A stretch of 64,000 nucleotides of DNA, taken from positions 27,501-91,500 of the forward strand of contig NZ_JNLH01000001.1 of NCBI RefSeq assembly GCF_000703005.1, written 5' to 3'. This document shows, piece after piece, positions 35,067 through 44,851 of this stretch. The notes under the pieces were generated by a model. It searched no databases. It saw nothing but the letters and a program-made list of their open reading frames with translations, and was not told the origin of the DNA. Source of the stretch: Pseudobutyrivibrio ruminis HUN009 (GTDB taxonomy: Bacteria > Bacillota > Clostridia > Lachnospirales > Lachnospiraceae). The translations under genes and the position numbers were made by a program. Each line of letters opens with the position of its first letter. Positions within the stretch are counted from its first letter, which is position 1.

Positions 35067-36650
35067 TTAGACGGCCATATTCTTTTTATACTTTGTAGGG
35101 GTACACCCCTTTGCCTCAATAAACTTGTTTACAAAGTAATCAACATCCTTGTAGCCCACCATTTCAGCTACTTCGTATATTTTCATATCGCTTTTACGAA
35201 GTAGCTTTGCAGCTTCATTTAGACGCTGCTCATTAAGATAATCCTTAAATGAACAACCATATTTTTTCCTGAAAACCTGACCTAAATATGCTGAATTTAT
35301 ATAATACTTTTCGCTTAACTCTCTGAGGGTTAAATTGCTGGCATAATTTCTTTTGATTTCATCTTCTATCTGACCAAGCACACCCTTGGATACGTTTTTA
35401 CGAAGCTGAGTTATGTAATCTCCATAAGCATAGGCCATTTTGCAAAGATGAGTCCGGCCACCTCGTCTAATTCCCTCTTCTGAGGTACTTTCCAAAATCA
35501 TTCTAAGGATTTCCTCCTGATTGACTTCGTTATCCAGCTCGCTTGCAAGATGTATCAGCTGAAACAGAAGGTAATTTATATTAAGATTCATGGTAGATTC
35601 TGTAACACCAGTGTTTTTCATTTCCTGATAAAACTCATCCACTCTTTTTCTTATTTCGACATGTTCCCCACCTTCGATTGCCTCTATAAGGTTGTCTAGC
35701 TGTTTCTTACAAATAAGTATGCCTGTATCAGTGATTTTGTATTCATCTTCGTAATAATAAATATTTTTCTTTTCTCTAAATCCCTGGAGAGAACGAAGCA
35801 TATTGGCTGTACCATATGATTTTGAAATATTCCTAATACCAGAGACATTTTTGCCTACTAACATCGTAATTTCTAGATTCGTATTTACGATAAGATAATC
35901 ATAGAATCGTTTCAAATATTCCTCAGTGGTAAGCTGTAGTTTTTGCCCCATTGAGTCTGTATAGATAAAGCCTATATCGTAGGTTTTCTCGCTGTCAGAA
36001 ACATCCATTATGCATAATGCAAAATCGTTCTTAAGAAATTCATCTGCCGCCATGTAAAGCTTATTCAGCTGTTCCTTCTTTTCTTCATCTGAATAATCCT
36101 CTGATAAGGTAGCAACATCCAACTGCACCTCTACATAACACATATCCTCATCCACATTGATTTTATCTGATATGCATTCAATATTTGTCTTATCGTATTT
36201 CCCTCTAAGAAGGGACATAATATTTCTATCAAGATAAGCCTTATCCTTCTTTGCCTTATCCTGAATCTCAATGATTTTTTCCTTGTTCAAATCGGCAATT
36301 TTTCTAAGAATAGTAAGTAATTGCTCCCTTTCCACAGGCTTTAAAATATACTCTACACATCCATGCTTTAATGCTTCCTGGGCGTATCCAAACTCCGCAT
36401 ATCCGCTAAGAATCACATAGTATATCTCATCATTTAGCTTTCGAACTTCCTTTAAAAGTTCGATTCCATCCATTAGTGGCATTTTAATGTCTGCAATAAC
36501 AAGATCGACTGGCTGTTTCTTTATGAAATCAAGAGCCTCTTTTCCGTTTACAGCAGTGAAGATTTCATAGCCTTCAGCTTCCCAGTCAACTAATACCTTT
36601 AGACCTTGTAATATGAACGGCTCATCGTCCACTAGCAAAACTTTTAACAT
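35067..36650 (-). CDS. YesN-type response regulator with AraC output domain
   Basis: It is a 527-residue regulator. The receiver domain is at 1-125 with phosphorylatable Asp54 (LVIADIKMPLMDG), followed by a long linker domain and a C-terminal AraC double HTH (about 425-522, LTLRELSEKYYINSAYLGQVFRKKYG). Its start codon overlaps the sensor kinase stop (TAATG). It probably activates the adjacent ABC importer promoter in response to xylo-oligosaccharides. Confidence 0.93.
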   Translation of the reverse strand: MLKVLLVDDEPFILQGLKVLVDWEAEGYEIFTAVNGKEALDFIKKQPVDLVIADIKMPLMDGIELLKEVRKLNDEIYYVILSGYAEFGYAQEALKHGCVEYILKPVEREQLLTILRKIADLNKEKIIEIQDKAKKDKAYLDRNIMSLLRGKYDKTNIECISDKINVDEDMCYVEVQLDVATLSEDYSDEEKKEQLNKLYMAADEFLKNDFALCIMDVSDSEKTYDIGFIYTDSMGQKLQLTTEEYLKRFYDYLIVNTNLEITMLVGKNVSGIRNISKSYGTANMLRSLQGFREKKNIYYYEDEYKITDTGILICKKQLDNLIEAIEGGEHVEIRKRVDEFYQEMKNTGVTESTMNLNINYLLFQLIHLASELDNEVNQEEILRMILESTSEEGIRRGGRTHLCKMAYAYGDYITQLRKNVSKGVLGQIEDEIKRNYASNLTLRELSEKYYINSAYLGQVFRKKYGCSFKDYLNEQRLNEAAKLLRKSDMKIYEVAEMVGYKDVDYFVNKFIEAKGCTPTKYKKNMAV

Positions 36651-38236
36651 TAAATCATCCCCTTTAAATACATCATTGGTATTGTAATTTGGAATAGAGT
36701 TCCTGTACCTATTTCCGACTCCATATCAAACATAACATCATCTTCTGATATCATCTTTAATCTTACGCATGCATTTACAATTCCAACTCTACCTTTCTCC
36801 TTTAGCATAGAAATATCGGCATTACGCATATTCTCCAGCAGTTCATTTGCTATATCTTCTGGAATTCCGCTTCCTGTATCCTCTATTTCTATAATTACAT
36901 TTTCGCCTTTAACGTATATACGAACAAAAATCCATCCCGGTGTGGTTTTACTTTCAATACCGTGAACAACTGCATTTTCCACAAATGTTACAAGGGTCAG
37001 CTTTGGTATCAACAGTTTTCTGCATTCATCCTCAATATCTATTTCAAAAGAAAGCCTATCCCCAAATCTGTATTTTTGAAGTTGCAAATATGCCTCTACA
37101 AAATTCAACTCGTTTTCAATTGCTATTATGTCATCGTTCCATTCAGTATATTGTCGTTGTAGCTTTGCTAAATGCTCCACCATTTTAGCTGTTTCCTCTT
37201 CCTTTTTAAGAAGCGAATGCATCCGAATGCTCTCAAGTGCATTGAACAAAAAGTGTGGATTTATTTGGCTATGAAGGGCTATTAGCTCTGCATTCTTTCT
37301 AGCTACCACTGCTTCCTGCTCTCGCAATCTGTTTTTCAAATTGGTGTGCATCAGGCTGCTTACAAACACCGGCAATGCAATATTTATTACAATCAAAAAT
37401 AATAGCTGATACCATCGTTTTCTGAACAAATCAATAAAACTGTAATTAGTATCTTTTATTTTGATTTCCAGTTTTTGTCCGTAAACTTCACACTCCTGAG
37501 AATATGCAATATTCTCTAACAGCGTCTTGTTAGCATATTCCTTGCTTACATTACTATATTTTCCATTGGACATTAACACTCTAGTATCGTCACATATATA
37601 TGCTTTATATGGATAATTCAGATTCTCTATATCATCAACACACTTTGAATAATCTATCTTTATCAGCAAGATATTGGGCGAATTATACTTGTAATAGTTC
37701 AGTCGCTGAAAATAATAAATCGTCCTTTGCAGGGCTCCTGTTGGCTGTTTTGTCATTCCAAAATAAAGTCCCTTGTTCAAATGGGATGTCAAAATATAGT
37801 CATACCAGTCTGTTCCAATAGCCTTGGTAATCTTCTGAAATTCCGCTCCATTTGTGATGGTATTGTTGTCCAAATAAATACGATATTCCATACCAGACTG
37901 ACCTGTTACAAGCTTTAAAAGTGTGTCATCAAAGAATGTTTGGTATGCATTGTAATACTCAAGATTTGATGAGTATTCCTTATGTAAAAACCTATGTACG
38001 TAGAGGCTGCTGTATAAAGCATTTCCCAACTTCGCAGCCTCGTCTACCTGATTAAAGAAAGTGTAATTGATGGCATTTGCTTCATTTTCCATCTGATGAA
38101 GAATTGAAGATTTTTCTGAATTATAAATGGACTTGAAAACAAAACCATCTGAAATGATAATTGGAAGCACTACACAAAGGATGTACAAAAGGGCCATCTT
38201 CCTTTTTATTTCAAGCTTATTAAAAAACCTTTTCAT
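36650..38236 (-). CDS. YesM-type sensor histidine kinase
   Basis: It is a 528-residue membrane kinase. There are two membrane segments (about 12-30 and 276-297) flanking an extracellular sensor region, and a short cytoplasmic linker. The His_kinase domain has phospho-acceptor His328 in HSQINPHFLFN. The HATPase part has ENAVVHGIE and EIEDTGSGIP. It partners with the overlapping YesN-type regulator. It lies inside the xylan-oligosaccharide gene group, 11 bases after the GH43 gene. Confidence 0.94.
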   Translation of the reverse strand: MKRFFNKLEIKRKMALLYILCVVLPIIISDGFVFKSIYNSEKSSILHQMENEANAINYTFFNQVDEAAKLGNALYSSLYVHRFLHKEYSSNLEYYNAYQTFFDDTLLKLVTGQSGMEYRIYLDNNTITNGAEFQKITKAIGTDWYDYILTSHLNKGLYFGMTKQPTGALQRTIYYFQRLNYYKYNSPNILLIKIDYSKCVDDIENLNYPYKAYICDDTRVLMSNGKYSNVSKEYANKTLLENIAYSQECEVYGQKLEIKIKDTNYSFIDLFRKRWYQLLFLIVINIALPVFVSSLMHTNLKNRLREQEAVVARKNAELIALHSQINPHFLFNALESIRMHSLLKKEEETAKMVEHLAKLQRQYTEWNDDIIAIENELNFVEAYLQLQKYRFGDRLSFEIDIEDECRKLLIPKLTLVTFVENAVVHGIESKTTPGWIFVRIYVKGENVIIEIEDTGSGIPEDIANELLENMRNADISMLKEKGRVGIVNACVRLKMISEDDVMFDMESEIGTGTLFQITIPMMYLKGMI

Positions 38237-38247
38237 ATATCATGCCC

Positions 38248-39801
38248 TTAATTCTTTGTATGACTAATCCATTTAAAGCTACATCTGTTATCCGAATCAG
38301 CACCATTGGATGAAGTGTACATACCAACTGTGCAGCCAACAAATCCCCCTGCTTCCTCTGTTGTGTATGGAATCAAATCAACATCTTCCTTCACAGGCAA
38401 CTGGCCATTTTCATCAACAATATAAATCTGGCACTTCTGTTCCTTTGCCTTTATTCCAATTTCAACCAATCCATCTGAAACTGGTATGGATTTTATGACC
38501 TCTTCTTTTCCAGAAATGACAGTTCTCACACGGAATTGCTTTCCATTCTCGCCTTTTACAATTTCCATAACCAAATGATTCTCATGGTTTTGGAACAACA
38601 CAAGGCCGCCACACTCTTTATCGCTCTTAGGGGTGAAATCAACTCCACAGCTAACAGCAAATGAATAATCCTTTTGGCGAATTCCCAAATAAGAAGGATT
38701 GCAAATATCCTCTATTCTTTCTGGGCGAGTGTAGAGAGTAAGGAATCCTGGCTTTTCTGTAAGAGAATAGAAATTCTCACTTCTTCTTTCTATTCCAACT
38801 AATCTATCGTCCAATTCTTTACCGTCAAAATGAATAATATCTGTATAGGAATTTTCCTGGTTGAATCTGTATTCCTCAAATGGAAGCTCAATCTGGTCTG
38901 TTAGCTTTCCAATACCTGGGTTGATAACAGGCCATCCATCTTCCCAAGTCACCTTGGCAAGGAATGTTTCTCTCCCCATACTGCAATGGTTCTTACACTG
39001 TCTTGATGCAAGCATTACAATATAGTAATTTCCGTCTTTATCATCTACTAAATCTCCATGTCCTGCATAGATAACAGGATAGTTCTTGCCCAGATTTCTA
39101 TGTGTGAATATTGGATTTCTTGGGCAACCTTCAAACCATTTGAAAAGCTCCTTTGATCTGGCAACTGATATGGCATGCTCTGGACCTGTGCCACCTTCTG
39201 CATGAATCAAATAGTAATAACCATCCTTCTTGTAAAGATGCGGTCCCTCTGGCCAAATAACATCCTTAACAGCTCCCTTCCAGATAGCCATAGATGGGCC
39301 AACAAGCTTCATAGAATCTAAATCAAGCTCCTGCACCCAGATTTCCCAATCTCCATTGTATTTAACACCTTCTGGATTTGGTCTGGTGCCAACATAATAG
39401 CAACGGTCATCATCGTCAAAGAATAAGGATGGATCAATACCTGGGCACTCCTTATCTCCAAGATAGTAAGGTTCTGACCATGGCCCTGCTGGGTCCTTAG
39501 CTGTTACTAAAAAGTTTCCTCCAGCATCAACATTTGTTGTAATCATGTAAAATGTGCCTTTGTGCTCTCTAATTGTTGGAGCAAAAATTCCCCTAGAGAT
39601 TTCACCATGTAATGGCAGCTGGCTTTCTCTATCAAGTACATGACCTATCTGCTCCCAATGTGCCAAATCCTTGCTGTGGAAAATTGGCACTCCTGGGAAA
39701 TATACAAAGCTTGAACATACAATATAAAAATCATCACCCACTCTGCATATTGATGGGTCTGGATAAAAGCCCTTTAAAATTGGATTATTAGCAATTGTCA
39801 T
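38248..39801 (-). CDS. Beta-xylosidase (GH43)
   Basis: It releases xylose from the non-reducing end of xylo-oligosaccharides. In this 517-residue enzyme the N-terminal five-bladed propeller has base Asp15 (FYPDPS), pKa-modulating Asp123 (CPGIDPSLF) and acid Glu185 (IWPEGPHLY). The C-terminal 190 residues form the beta-sandwich typical of GH43 xylosidases (DFTPKSDKECGGLVLFQN). It has no signal peptide. Alpha-L-arabinofuranosidase activity is possible in this family. It sits between GH3 and the sensor kinase. Confidence 0.92.
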   Translation of the reverse strand: MTIANNPILKGFYPDPSICRVGDDFYIVCSSFVYFPGVPIFHSKDLAHWEQIGHVLDRESQLPLHGEISRGIFAPTIREHKGTFYMITTNVDAGGNFLVTAKDPAGPWSEPYYLGDKECPGIDPSLFFDDDDRCYYVGTRPNPEGVKYNGDWEIWVQELDLDSMKLVGPSMAIWKGAVKDVIWPEGPHLYKKDGYYYLIHAEGGTGPEHAISVARSKELFKWFEGCPRNPIFTHRNLGKNYPVIYAGHGDLVDDKDGNYYIVMLASRQCKNHCSMGRETFLAKVTWEDGWPVINPGIGKLTDQIELPFEEYRFNQENSYTDIIHFDGKELDDRLVGIERRSENFYSLTEKPGFLTLYTRPERIEDICNPSYLGIRQKDYSFAVSCGVDFTPKSDKECGGLVLFQNHENHLVMEIVKGENGKQFRVRTVISGKEEVIKSIPVSDGLVEIGIKAKEQKCQIYIVDENGQLPVKEDVDLIPYTTEEAGGFVGCTVGMYTSSNGADSDNRCSFKWISHTKN

Positions 39802-39825
39802 TATCTTCTCCCTTAACGAACTATC

Positions 39826-41973
39826 CTAGTATTCAACCTGAATAGTTTCACCTTTCAAATCTATTTCAAATACATCACATTTATTTCCTGTAAGCTCTTC
39901 GCTTCTTGCATCAGGCTGGCTAGTTCCAATAGCTATCTTGAACTTTCCTGGCTCCACAATGGCATTTCCCTTTTCATCGATGATTGCAAAATCCCTTGGA
40001 TTAAGCTCAAATGAAACTGTTTTTGTCTCGCCTGGTGTAAGGACTACTCTCTTAGCTTTTCTCAAAGACCACAATGGAACTCTTGTTGACGCTTCCACAT
40101 CCTTAATGTATACCTGAACCACTTCTTTTTGATTCATGCTTCCCTGGTTTGCCACATCAATTGTCACTGTAAAGTGCTCATCCATGTTTCCTGAAATCTT
40201 ATTAATAGAAGCATTTTCGCATTTGATTTTGGAATACCCCAATCCATATCCAAATGGATAAAGTGGTGTTCCCTTAAAATATCTATAAGTTCTATTATCC
40301 ATAGAGTAATCTTTGAAATCAGGTAAATCCTTGTCAGATGCGTAGAATGTAACAGGAAGCTTTCCGCTTGGGCTATCCTGTCCGAACAACACCTGTGCAA
40401 TAGCTTTTCCACCTCTTGCTCCAGGATACCAGCACTGCATTATCGCATTTACGTTTTCCTGTGCCCATGATAAATCAAGCGCCGAACCAGATAAAAGAAG
40501 AAGCACAACTGGCTTTCCTACTGCAGTTATTTTTTCAAGTAATTCCTGCTGTAAGCCTGGAAGCTTAAGTCCCTTTTTGTCACCACTACCAAACTCGTTT
40601 CCAGCGTCACCTTCTTCACCTTCGATTGTGGAGTCTAAGCCTAAGCACATAACCACAACATCTGAGTGCTCTGCAACTGCCATAGCTTCTGCAAAATCAT
40701 CTCTTGCTTCGCTAAGCACATGCATTCTATCCTTCCAAAGATGAGTTCCATCTGCATGGAATACTCTTACATCATCTCCAACAAATCTTTGGATTCCCTC
40801 AAGTGGAGTGATATATTCAGATGAGATTCCTTCATAATTTCCCACAAGAGCTATTCTTGAGTTTGAATTAGGACCAATAACTCCTATGGTCTTTAACTTG
40901 TCTTTATTCAGTGGCAAGATGCCATCATTCTTTAATAAAACAAAGCTTTCCTTTGCTGCTTCATTGGCTAAATCCTTATGCTCTTTGCATTCCACCACTT
41001 CATATGGAATATCATCATATTTACTTTTTCTTTCAGGAAGAGTTCCTAAGCGTAATCGAAGTTCTATCAATCTTTCAACAGCTGTGTTAATTGTCTCCTC
41101 TGAAACAAGTCCAGCTTTATATGCGTAAATAAGCTTTTCATATACGCATCCGCAGTTCAAATCACAGCCGTTATTCACAGCCAATGCTGCAGATTCCACT
41201 TCGCAACCTGTTACCTTATGGTTTTCGTGGAAATCCCTGATAGCCCAACAGTCAGAAACCACATGTCCTTCAAAGCCCCAATCATCCCTTAGAATATCCT
41301 TTAGTAAGCGTTTGCTACCACAGGCTGGCTCACCGTTTACACGATTGTAGGCTCCCATAACAGACTCTACCTTGGCATCCTTCACAAGTCTCTTAAAGGC
41401 GTAAAGATAAGTATCGTACAAATCCTGATCAGAAACCCTAGCATCAAAATGATGTCTGTCTGCCTCCGGTCCGGAATGAACTGCAAAATGCTTTGCACAA
41501 GCAGCTGCCTTTGGATTATCAAGGTCTGGTCCCTGCAAACCTCGTACAAAAGCCATGCCAAGCTGACCTGTAAGATATGGATCCTCACCATATGTTTCGT
41601 GACCTCTGCCCCATCTAGGGTCACGGAAAATATTTACATTAGGTGCCCAATATGTAAGTCCCTTATAAATATCTCTATCACCATGCTTGATGAACTGGTT
41701 GTATTTTGCTCGACCTTCTGTAGAAGTAGCATCACCAATTTTTTCCACTAGCGCCTCATCAAATGTAGCTCCCAGTCCAATTGCCTGAGGAAAAACTGTT
41801 GCATCTCCAGCTCTGGCCACCCCATGCAAAGCCTCATTCCACCAACAATACGCTGGTATTCCTAGCCTATCTATTGCTGCGGCATGATATAGCATCTGAC
41901 TAGTCTTTTCTTCCATAGTCATTTGCGACACTAATTCTTTAGCACGCTTCATTGTTTCTTGATTCATTTTCAT
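39826..41973 (-). CDS. GH3 beta-xylosidase/beta-glucosidase
   Basis: This 715-residue cytosolic enzyme has an N-terminal barrel with nucleophile Asp241 (GHVVSDCWAI) and substrate-binding KHFAVHSGPE (about 161-170). The alpha/beta sandwich follows with FGSGDKKGLKLPG, and a C-terminal Fn3-like domain (VDVANQGSMNQKEVVQVYI). The VSDCWAI context is like xylosidase-type GH3s, and the neighbours favour a beta-xylosidase role. AAAGGAG is 5 bases before ATG 41973, which lies inside the YesL gene (35-base overlap). A second ATG at 41964 is also possible. Confidence 0.92.
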   Translation of the reverse strand: MKMNQETMKRAKELVSQMTMEEKTSQMLYHAAAIDRLGIPAYCWWNEALHGVARAGDATVFPQAIGLGATFDEALVEKIGDATSTEGRAKYNQFIKHGDRDIYKGLTYWAPNVNIFRDPRWGRGHETYGEDPYLTGQLGMAFVRGLQGPDLDNPKAAACAKHFAVHSGPEADRHHFDARVSDQDLYDTYLYAFKRLVKDAKVESVMGAYNRVNGEPACGSKRLLKDILRDDWGFEGHVVSDCWAIRDFHENHKVTGCEVESAALAVNNGCDLNCGCVYEKLIYAYKAGLVSEETINTAVERLIELRLRLGTLPERKSKYDDIPYEVVECKEHKDLANEAAKESFVLLKNDGILPLNKDKLKTIGVIGPNSNSRIALVGNYEGISSEYITPLEGIQRFVGDDVRVFHADGTHLWKDRMHVLSEARDDFAEAMAVAEHSDVVVMCLGLDSTIEGEEGDAGNEFGSGDKKGLKLPGLQQELLEKITAVGKPVVLLLLSGSALDLSWAQENVNAIMQCWYPGARGGKAIAQVLFGQDSPSGKLPVTFYASDKDLPDFKDYSMDNRTYRYFKGTPLYPFGYGLGYSKIKCENASINKISGNMDEHFTVTIDVANQGSMNQKEVVQVYIKDVEASTRVPLWSLRKAKRVVLTPGETKTVSFELNPRDFAIIDEKGNAIVEPGKFKIAIGTSQPDARSEELTGNKCDVFEIDLKGETIQVEY

Positions 41974-42589
41974 CTTCTCCTTTTGTTATCATTTCTAGCT
42001 GAGTGTCAAACTCCTTACTGATGTAGTAAAGAGAGACTGTAGTAGTAAGTATCCAAATTGCCAGCCCCCACTGGATGTACCATGCACAAATAATATATGG
42101 TAAAAAAGTTACTATAAAAATCAGCACCATTCTTGGGATATTTAGTATTGCCATAACGATAGATGCTTTTACTAAATCCTTTGTTGTGGTCTGAAATCTT
42201 GCCATGAAAGGAAACATACAATATATAATTGACCAAACTAAAAATGTAATAACTGCTAATACCACTCTCATAGGAACAGGCATTGACTGTGCCATTCCAA
42301 AGAAAAGGTTGTACCAGTCAAAAGCTAAAACTAAAAGTACTAATAGCTCTACCATCCAAACTGGAGTTATTTGTTTGAAATTCAAACAGAATGACTTAAA
42401 GAAACTTTTTACTGCACTTGTTTCTTCTCCCTTAGCAATCTTCATGGAAACATAATATTTAGCAGTAAAAGACGCACCAATAGTGATTATTGGTATAGAA
42501 CATAGAACACAAAGTAGGTTTAATATAATTAAATCCGTTGCCTTTCCTAGAAATTCCATTACCTCGCTGTCCGGTCTTAGGATATTCAT
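41939..42589 (-). CDS. YesL-like membrane protein (DUF624)
   Basis: In this 216-residue protein about five hydrophobic helices span the sequence (LIILNLLCVLCSIPIITIGAS at 20-40, then later ones). The N-terminal pattern and length match YesL/DUF624 proteins, which are often found with YesM/YesN and LplABC-type genes but have no proven biochemical role. It is the first gene of the xylo-oligosaccharide operon, and its 3' end overlaps GH3. A second copy is at 52829. Confidence 0.88.
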   Translation of the reverse strand: MNILRPDSEVMEFLGKATDLIILNLLCVLCSIPIITIGASFTAKYYVSMKIAKGEETSAVKSFFKSFCLNFKQITPVWMVELLVLLVLAFDWYNLFFGMAQSMPVPMRVVLAVITFLVWSIIYCMFPFMARFQTTTKDLVKASIVMAILNIPRMVLIFIVTFLPYIICAWYIQWGLAIWILTTTVSLYYISKEFDTQLEMITKGEDENESRNNEAC

Positions 42590-42616
42590 AACAATCTCTC
42601 CTTTTTTGCAAAAAAA

Positions 42617-42664
42617 TAACTATTCAGTCCAATCTGATATACCTCAGATTATCCTGAATAGTTA
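42617..42664 (-). terminator. Hairpin with T-run between proC and yesL, likely proC terminator or 5' attenuator
   Basis: TAACTATTCAG and CTGAATAGTTA arms enclose a second ATCTGA/TCAGAT stem, and the minus strand continues TTTTTTT. It ends about 20 bases before the yesL start, so it lies inside the leader of any transcript from the TATAAT at 42679-42674. Confidence 0.8.
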
Positions 42665-42673
42665 CATATTATC

Positions 42674-42679
42674 ATTATA
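42674..42679 (-). promoter_or_regulatory. TATAAT -10 box of a possible yesL-GH3-GH43 promoter
   Basis: A perfect TATAAT on the minus strand has no good -35 at 16-18 bp, as expected for an activator-dependent promoter. The predicted start is near 42667, immediately before the hairpin at 42664-42617. Confidence 0.45.
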
Positions 42680-42733
42680 AAAAATATTGTGGCCCTTACT
42701 TTTTGTGCCTTTAATGTAAGATTTTTTACTTAA

Positions 42734-43528
42734 TTATAAATCCCTTGATTTTTCGATACAGATACGCTCAGCTTCGATAACTGCACTTCTGAATCCTGCT
42801 GCTTCAAGAGCTGCAACAGCCTCGATTGTAGTGCCACCTGGAGAGCAAACTGCATCCTTGAGAACTCCTGGATGCTCGCCAGTTTCAAGAACCATTTTGG
42901 CTGAACCAAGAACTGCCTGCGCTGCAAACTTGTATGCTTGTGTACGAGGCATTCCTTCTGCAACTGCTCCATCAGCAAGTGCTTCGATAAACATATAAAC
43001 ATAGGCTGGTGAAGAACCGCTGATTCCAACAACTGCATCCTGAAGACGCTCTGGAATAATTTCTGCCTGTCCAAATGCTTCAAAAAGCTTTAATACAGTG
43101 GCTGCTTCATCCTCTGAAACAAGCTCATTAGGGCTAAGAGCGCTCATGCCTTCCCCAACAAGAGCTGGAGTATTTGGCATTACACGGATGAGCTTCAGCT
43201 CCTTGCCAAACATACCTGTAAGTCGCTCCAATGACTGTCCTGCTGCAATACTAACAACAAGCTTATCACTGAAATCCATATCCTTGATGCCATCTACAAC
43301 CTTTGCCAAAAACTGAGGCTTTACAGCAAGAAAGATGATATCTGCAAAGTCTACTGCATCTCTGTTATTAGTGCTTGTGTGTACGCCGAACTCCTCACTT
43401 ATTCTATCAAGTGCAGCCTGGAAAATATCTGTAGCCATAACATCTGTAGCTTCTACCATGCCTGAGGAAATGATGCCTCCCATCATGGCACTGCCCATGT
43501 TACCTGTTCCAATAAAACCTATCTTCAT
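42734..43528 (-). CDS. proC: Pyrroline-5-carboxylate reductase
   Basis: It reduces pyrroline-5-carboxylate to proline with NAD(P)H. The 264-residue protein has the N-terminal Rossmann GFIGTGNMGSAMMGGI and the C-terminal ProC signature GSSPAYVYMFIEALADGAV (about 175-194) and SPGGTTIEAV. It is last in the rarA-aminotransferase-proC run, 11 bases after the aminotransferase. Confidence 0.96.
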   Translation of the reverse strand: MKIGFIGTGNMGSAMMGGIISSGMVEATDVMATDIFQAALDRISEEFGVHTSTNNRDAVDFADIIFLAVKPQFLAKVVDGIKDMDFSDKLVVSIAAGQSLERLTGMFGKELKLIRVMPNTPALVGEGMSALSPNELVSEDEAATVLKLFEAFGQAEIIPERLQDAVVGISGSSPAYVYMFIEALADGAVAEGMPRTQAYKFAAQAVLGSAKMVLETGEHPGVLKDAVCSPGGTTIEAVAALEAAGFRSAVIEAERICIEKSRDL

Positions 43529-43539
43529 AAAGAAACCTC

Positions 43540-44829
43540 CTATTCAGCCTTAGCCAAAATAAGCTTTTCAAGATATGCTATACGAGCACATACTGTAAAG
43601 ATTTTTGCTGCTTTCTCTAATTCCTCGATTGGTGGAAGAGATGGAGCAAATCTGATGATTGAATCGCCTGGGTCCATGTGGTATGGGAATGGTGCACCAG
43701 CTGGAGTAAGCTTAACGCCTGCCTCTGCTGCTAAATCTACGATACGAGTAGCTGTTCCCTTTGGAGCCTCAAATGTAATGAAGTATCCACCCTTTGGTGA
43801 AATCCATGAACCACAACCTGGGCCTGTTAAATCCTCTTCCATTGTCTTGATTACAAGCTCAAACTTAGGACGAAGGATTTTTGCATGTCTTTCCATGTGC
43901 TTAGATACTGATTCAACATCCTGAAAATATCTAGCATGACGAAGCATGTTGATTTTGTCGAAACCAATTGTCTGAACTGTAAGTGTCTTCTTGAGCTCCT
44001 CACGGTTGTTGTGGTTGCATGCGATTGCTGCAATTCCACCGCCTGCAAAAGTGATTTTTGAAGTAGAAGCAAACTCAAATACAAGATTTGGATTGTCTGC
44101 TTCTTCACACTCGTGAAGAATATTTAAAATCTTGCTCTTTTCTTTGTATAAGTGATGTACCGCATATGCGTTATCCCAGAATACTCTGAAGTCCTTTGCT
44201 GCTGGCTTAAGATTTGCCATACGTCTAACAACTTCGTCTGAGTATACAATACCCTGAGGATTTGAGTACTTCGGAACACACCAGATACCCTTGATTGTGT
44301 CATCTGCTGCAACAAGTCCCTCAATAACATCCATATCAGGACCATCCTCATTCATAGGGATGTTTATCATATCAAAACCAAAATGCTGTGTAATAGCAAA
44401 ATGTCTGTCATAACCAGGAACTGGGCAAAGCCATTTAACTCTCTCAAGCTTGCACCATGGTGTGCAGCCGTCAAAGCCAAACATGTATCCACGAGCAACT
44501 GTATCAAACATGATGTTTAATGATGAGTTGCCGCATACGATTACCTGCTCTGGCTGGCAATCCATGATTTCTGCCATAAGATGCTGAGCTTCTACGATGC
44601 CTTCAAGCTGTCCGTAATTTCTAGTCTCAACACCATTCATGCATTTCATAAGAGACTTTCCATCAAGGATATCGAAAAGTGGCATAGAAAGATTAAGCTG
44701 CTCTACGGATGGCTTACCACGGCTCATATCAAGCTTTAAGCCCTTTGCCTGCCAAGCAACATACTCTTTTCTAAGTATCTCCTTCTCTGCTTCAAGTTCT
44801 TCGGGTGACATTTCACTGTACTTTTTCAT
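43540..44829 (-). CDS. Class I aminotransferase, aspartate aminotransferase-like (PF12897 type)
   Basis: The 429-residue PLP enzyme has an N-terminus with LDMSRGKPSVEQLNLSMP. The PLP lysine is in FASTSKITFAGGGIAA, and the middle has VPGYDRHFAIT and WCVPKYSNPQG. This is the MocR-like Asp_aminotransf family, whose characterised members act as aspartate aminotransferases; the exact substrate is inferred. It has no DNA-binding domain, so it is not a MocR regulator. It lies between rarA and proC. Confidence 0.85.
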   Translation of the reverse strand: MKKYSEMSPEELEAEKEILRKEYVAWQAKGLKLDMSRGKPSVEQLNLSMPLFDILDGKSLMKCMNGVETRNYGQLEGIVEAQHLMAEIMDCQPEQVIVCGNSSLNIMFDTVARGYMFGFDGCTPWCKLERVKWLCPVPGYDRHFAITQHFGFDMINIPMNEDGPDMDVIEGLVAADDTIKGIWCVPKYSNPQGIVYSDEVVRRMANLKPAAKDFRVFWDNAYAVHHLYKEKSKILNILHECEEADNPNLVFEFASTSKITFAGGGIAAIACNHNNREELKKTLTVQTIGFDKINMLRHARYFQDVESVSKHMERHAKILRPKFELVIKTMEEDLTGPGCGSWISPKGGYFITFEAPKGTATRIVDLAAEAGVKLTPAGAPFPYHMDPGDSIIRFAPSLPPIEELEKAAKIFTVCARIAYLEKLILAKAE

Positions 44830-44851
44830 TGTTGGTCCTCTTTCATTTACT

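Noticed and set aside
41939..41973. Frameshift between YesL and GH3
   Set aside because: Both proteins are full length. The 35-base overlap with a good ribosome site inside the YesL end is ordinary translational coupling.
43540..44829. MocR-type transcription factor
   Set aside because: Only the aminotransferase fold is present; there is no GntR HTH domain at the N-terminus.
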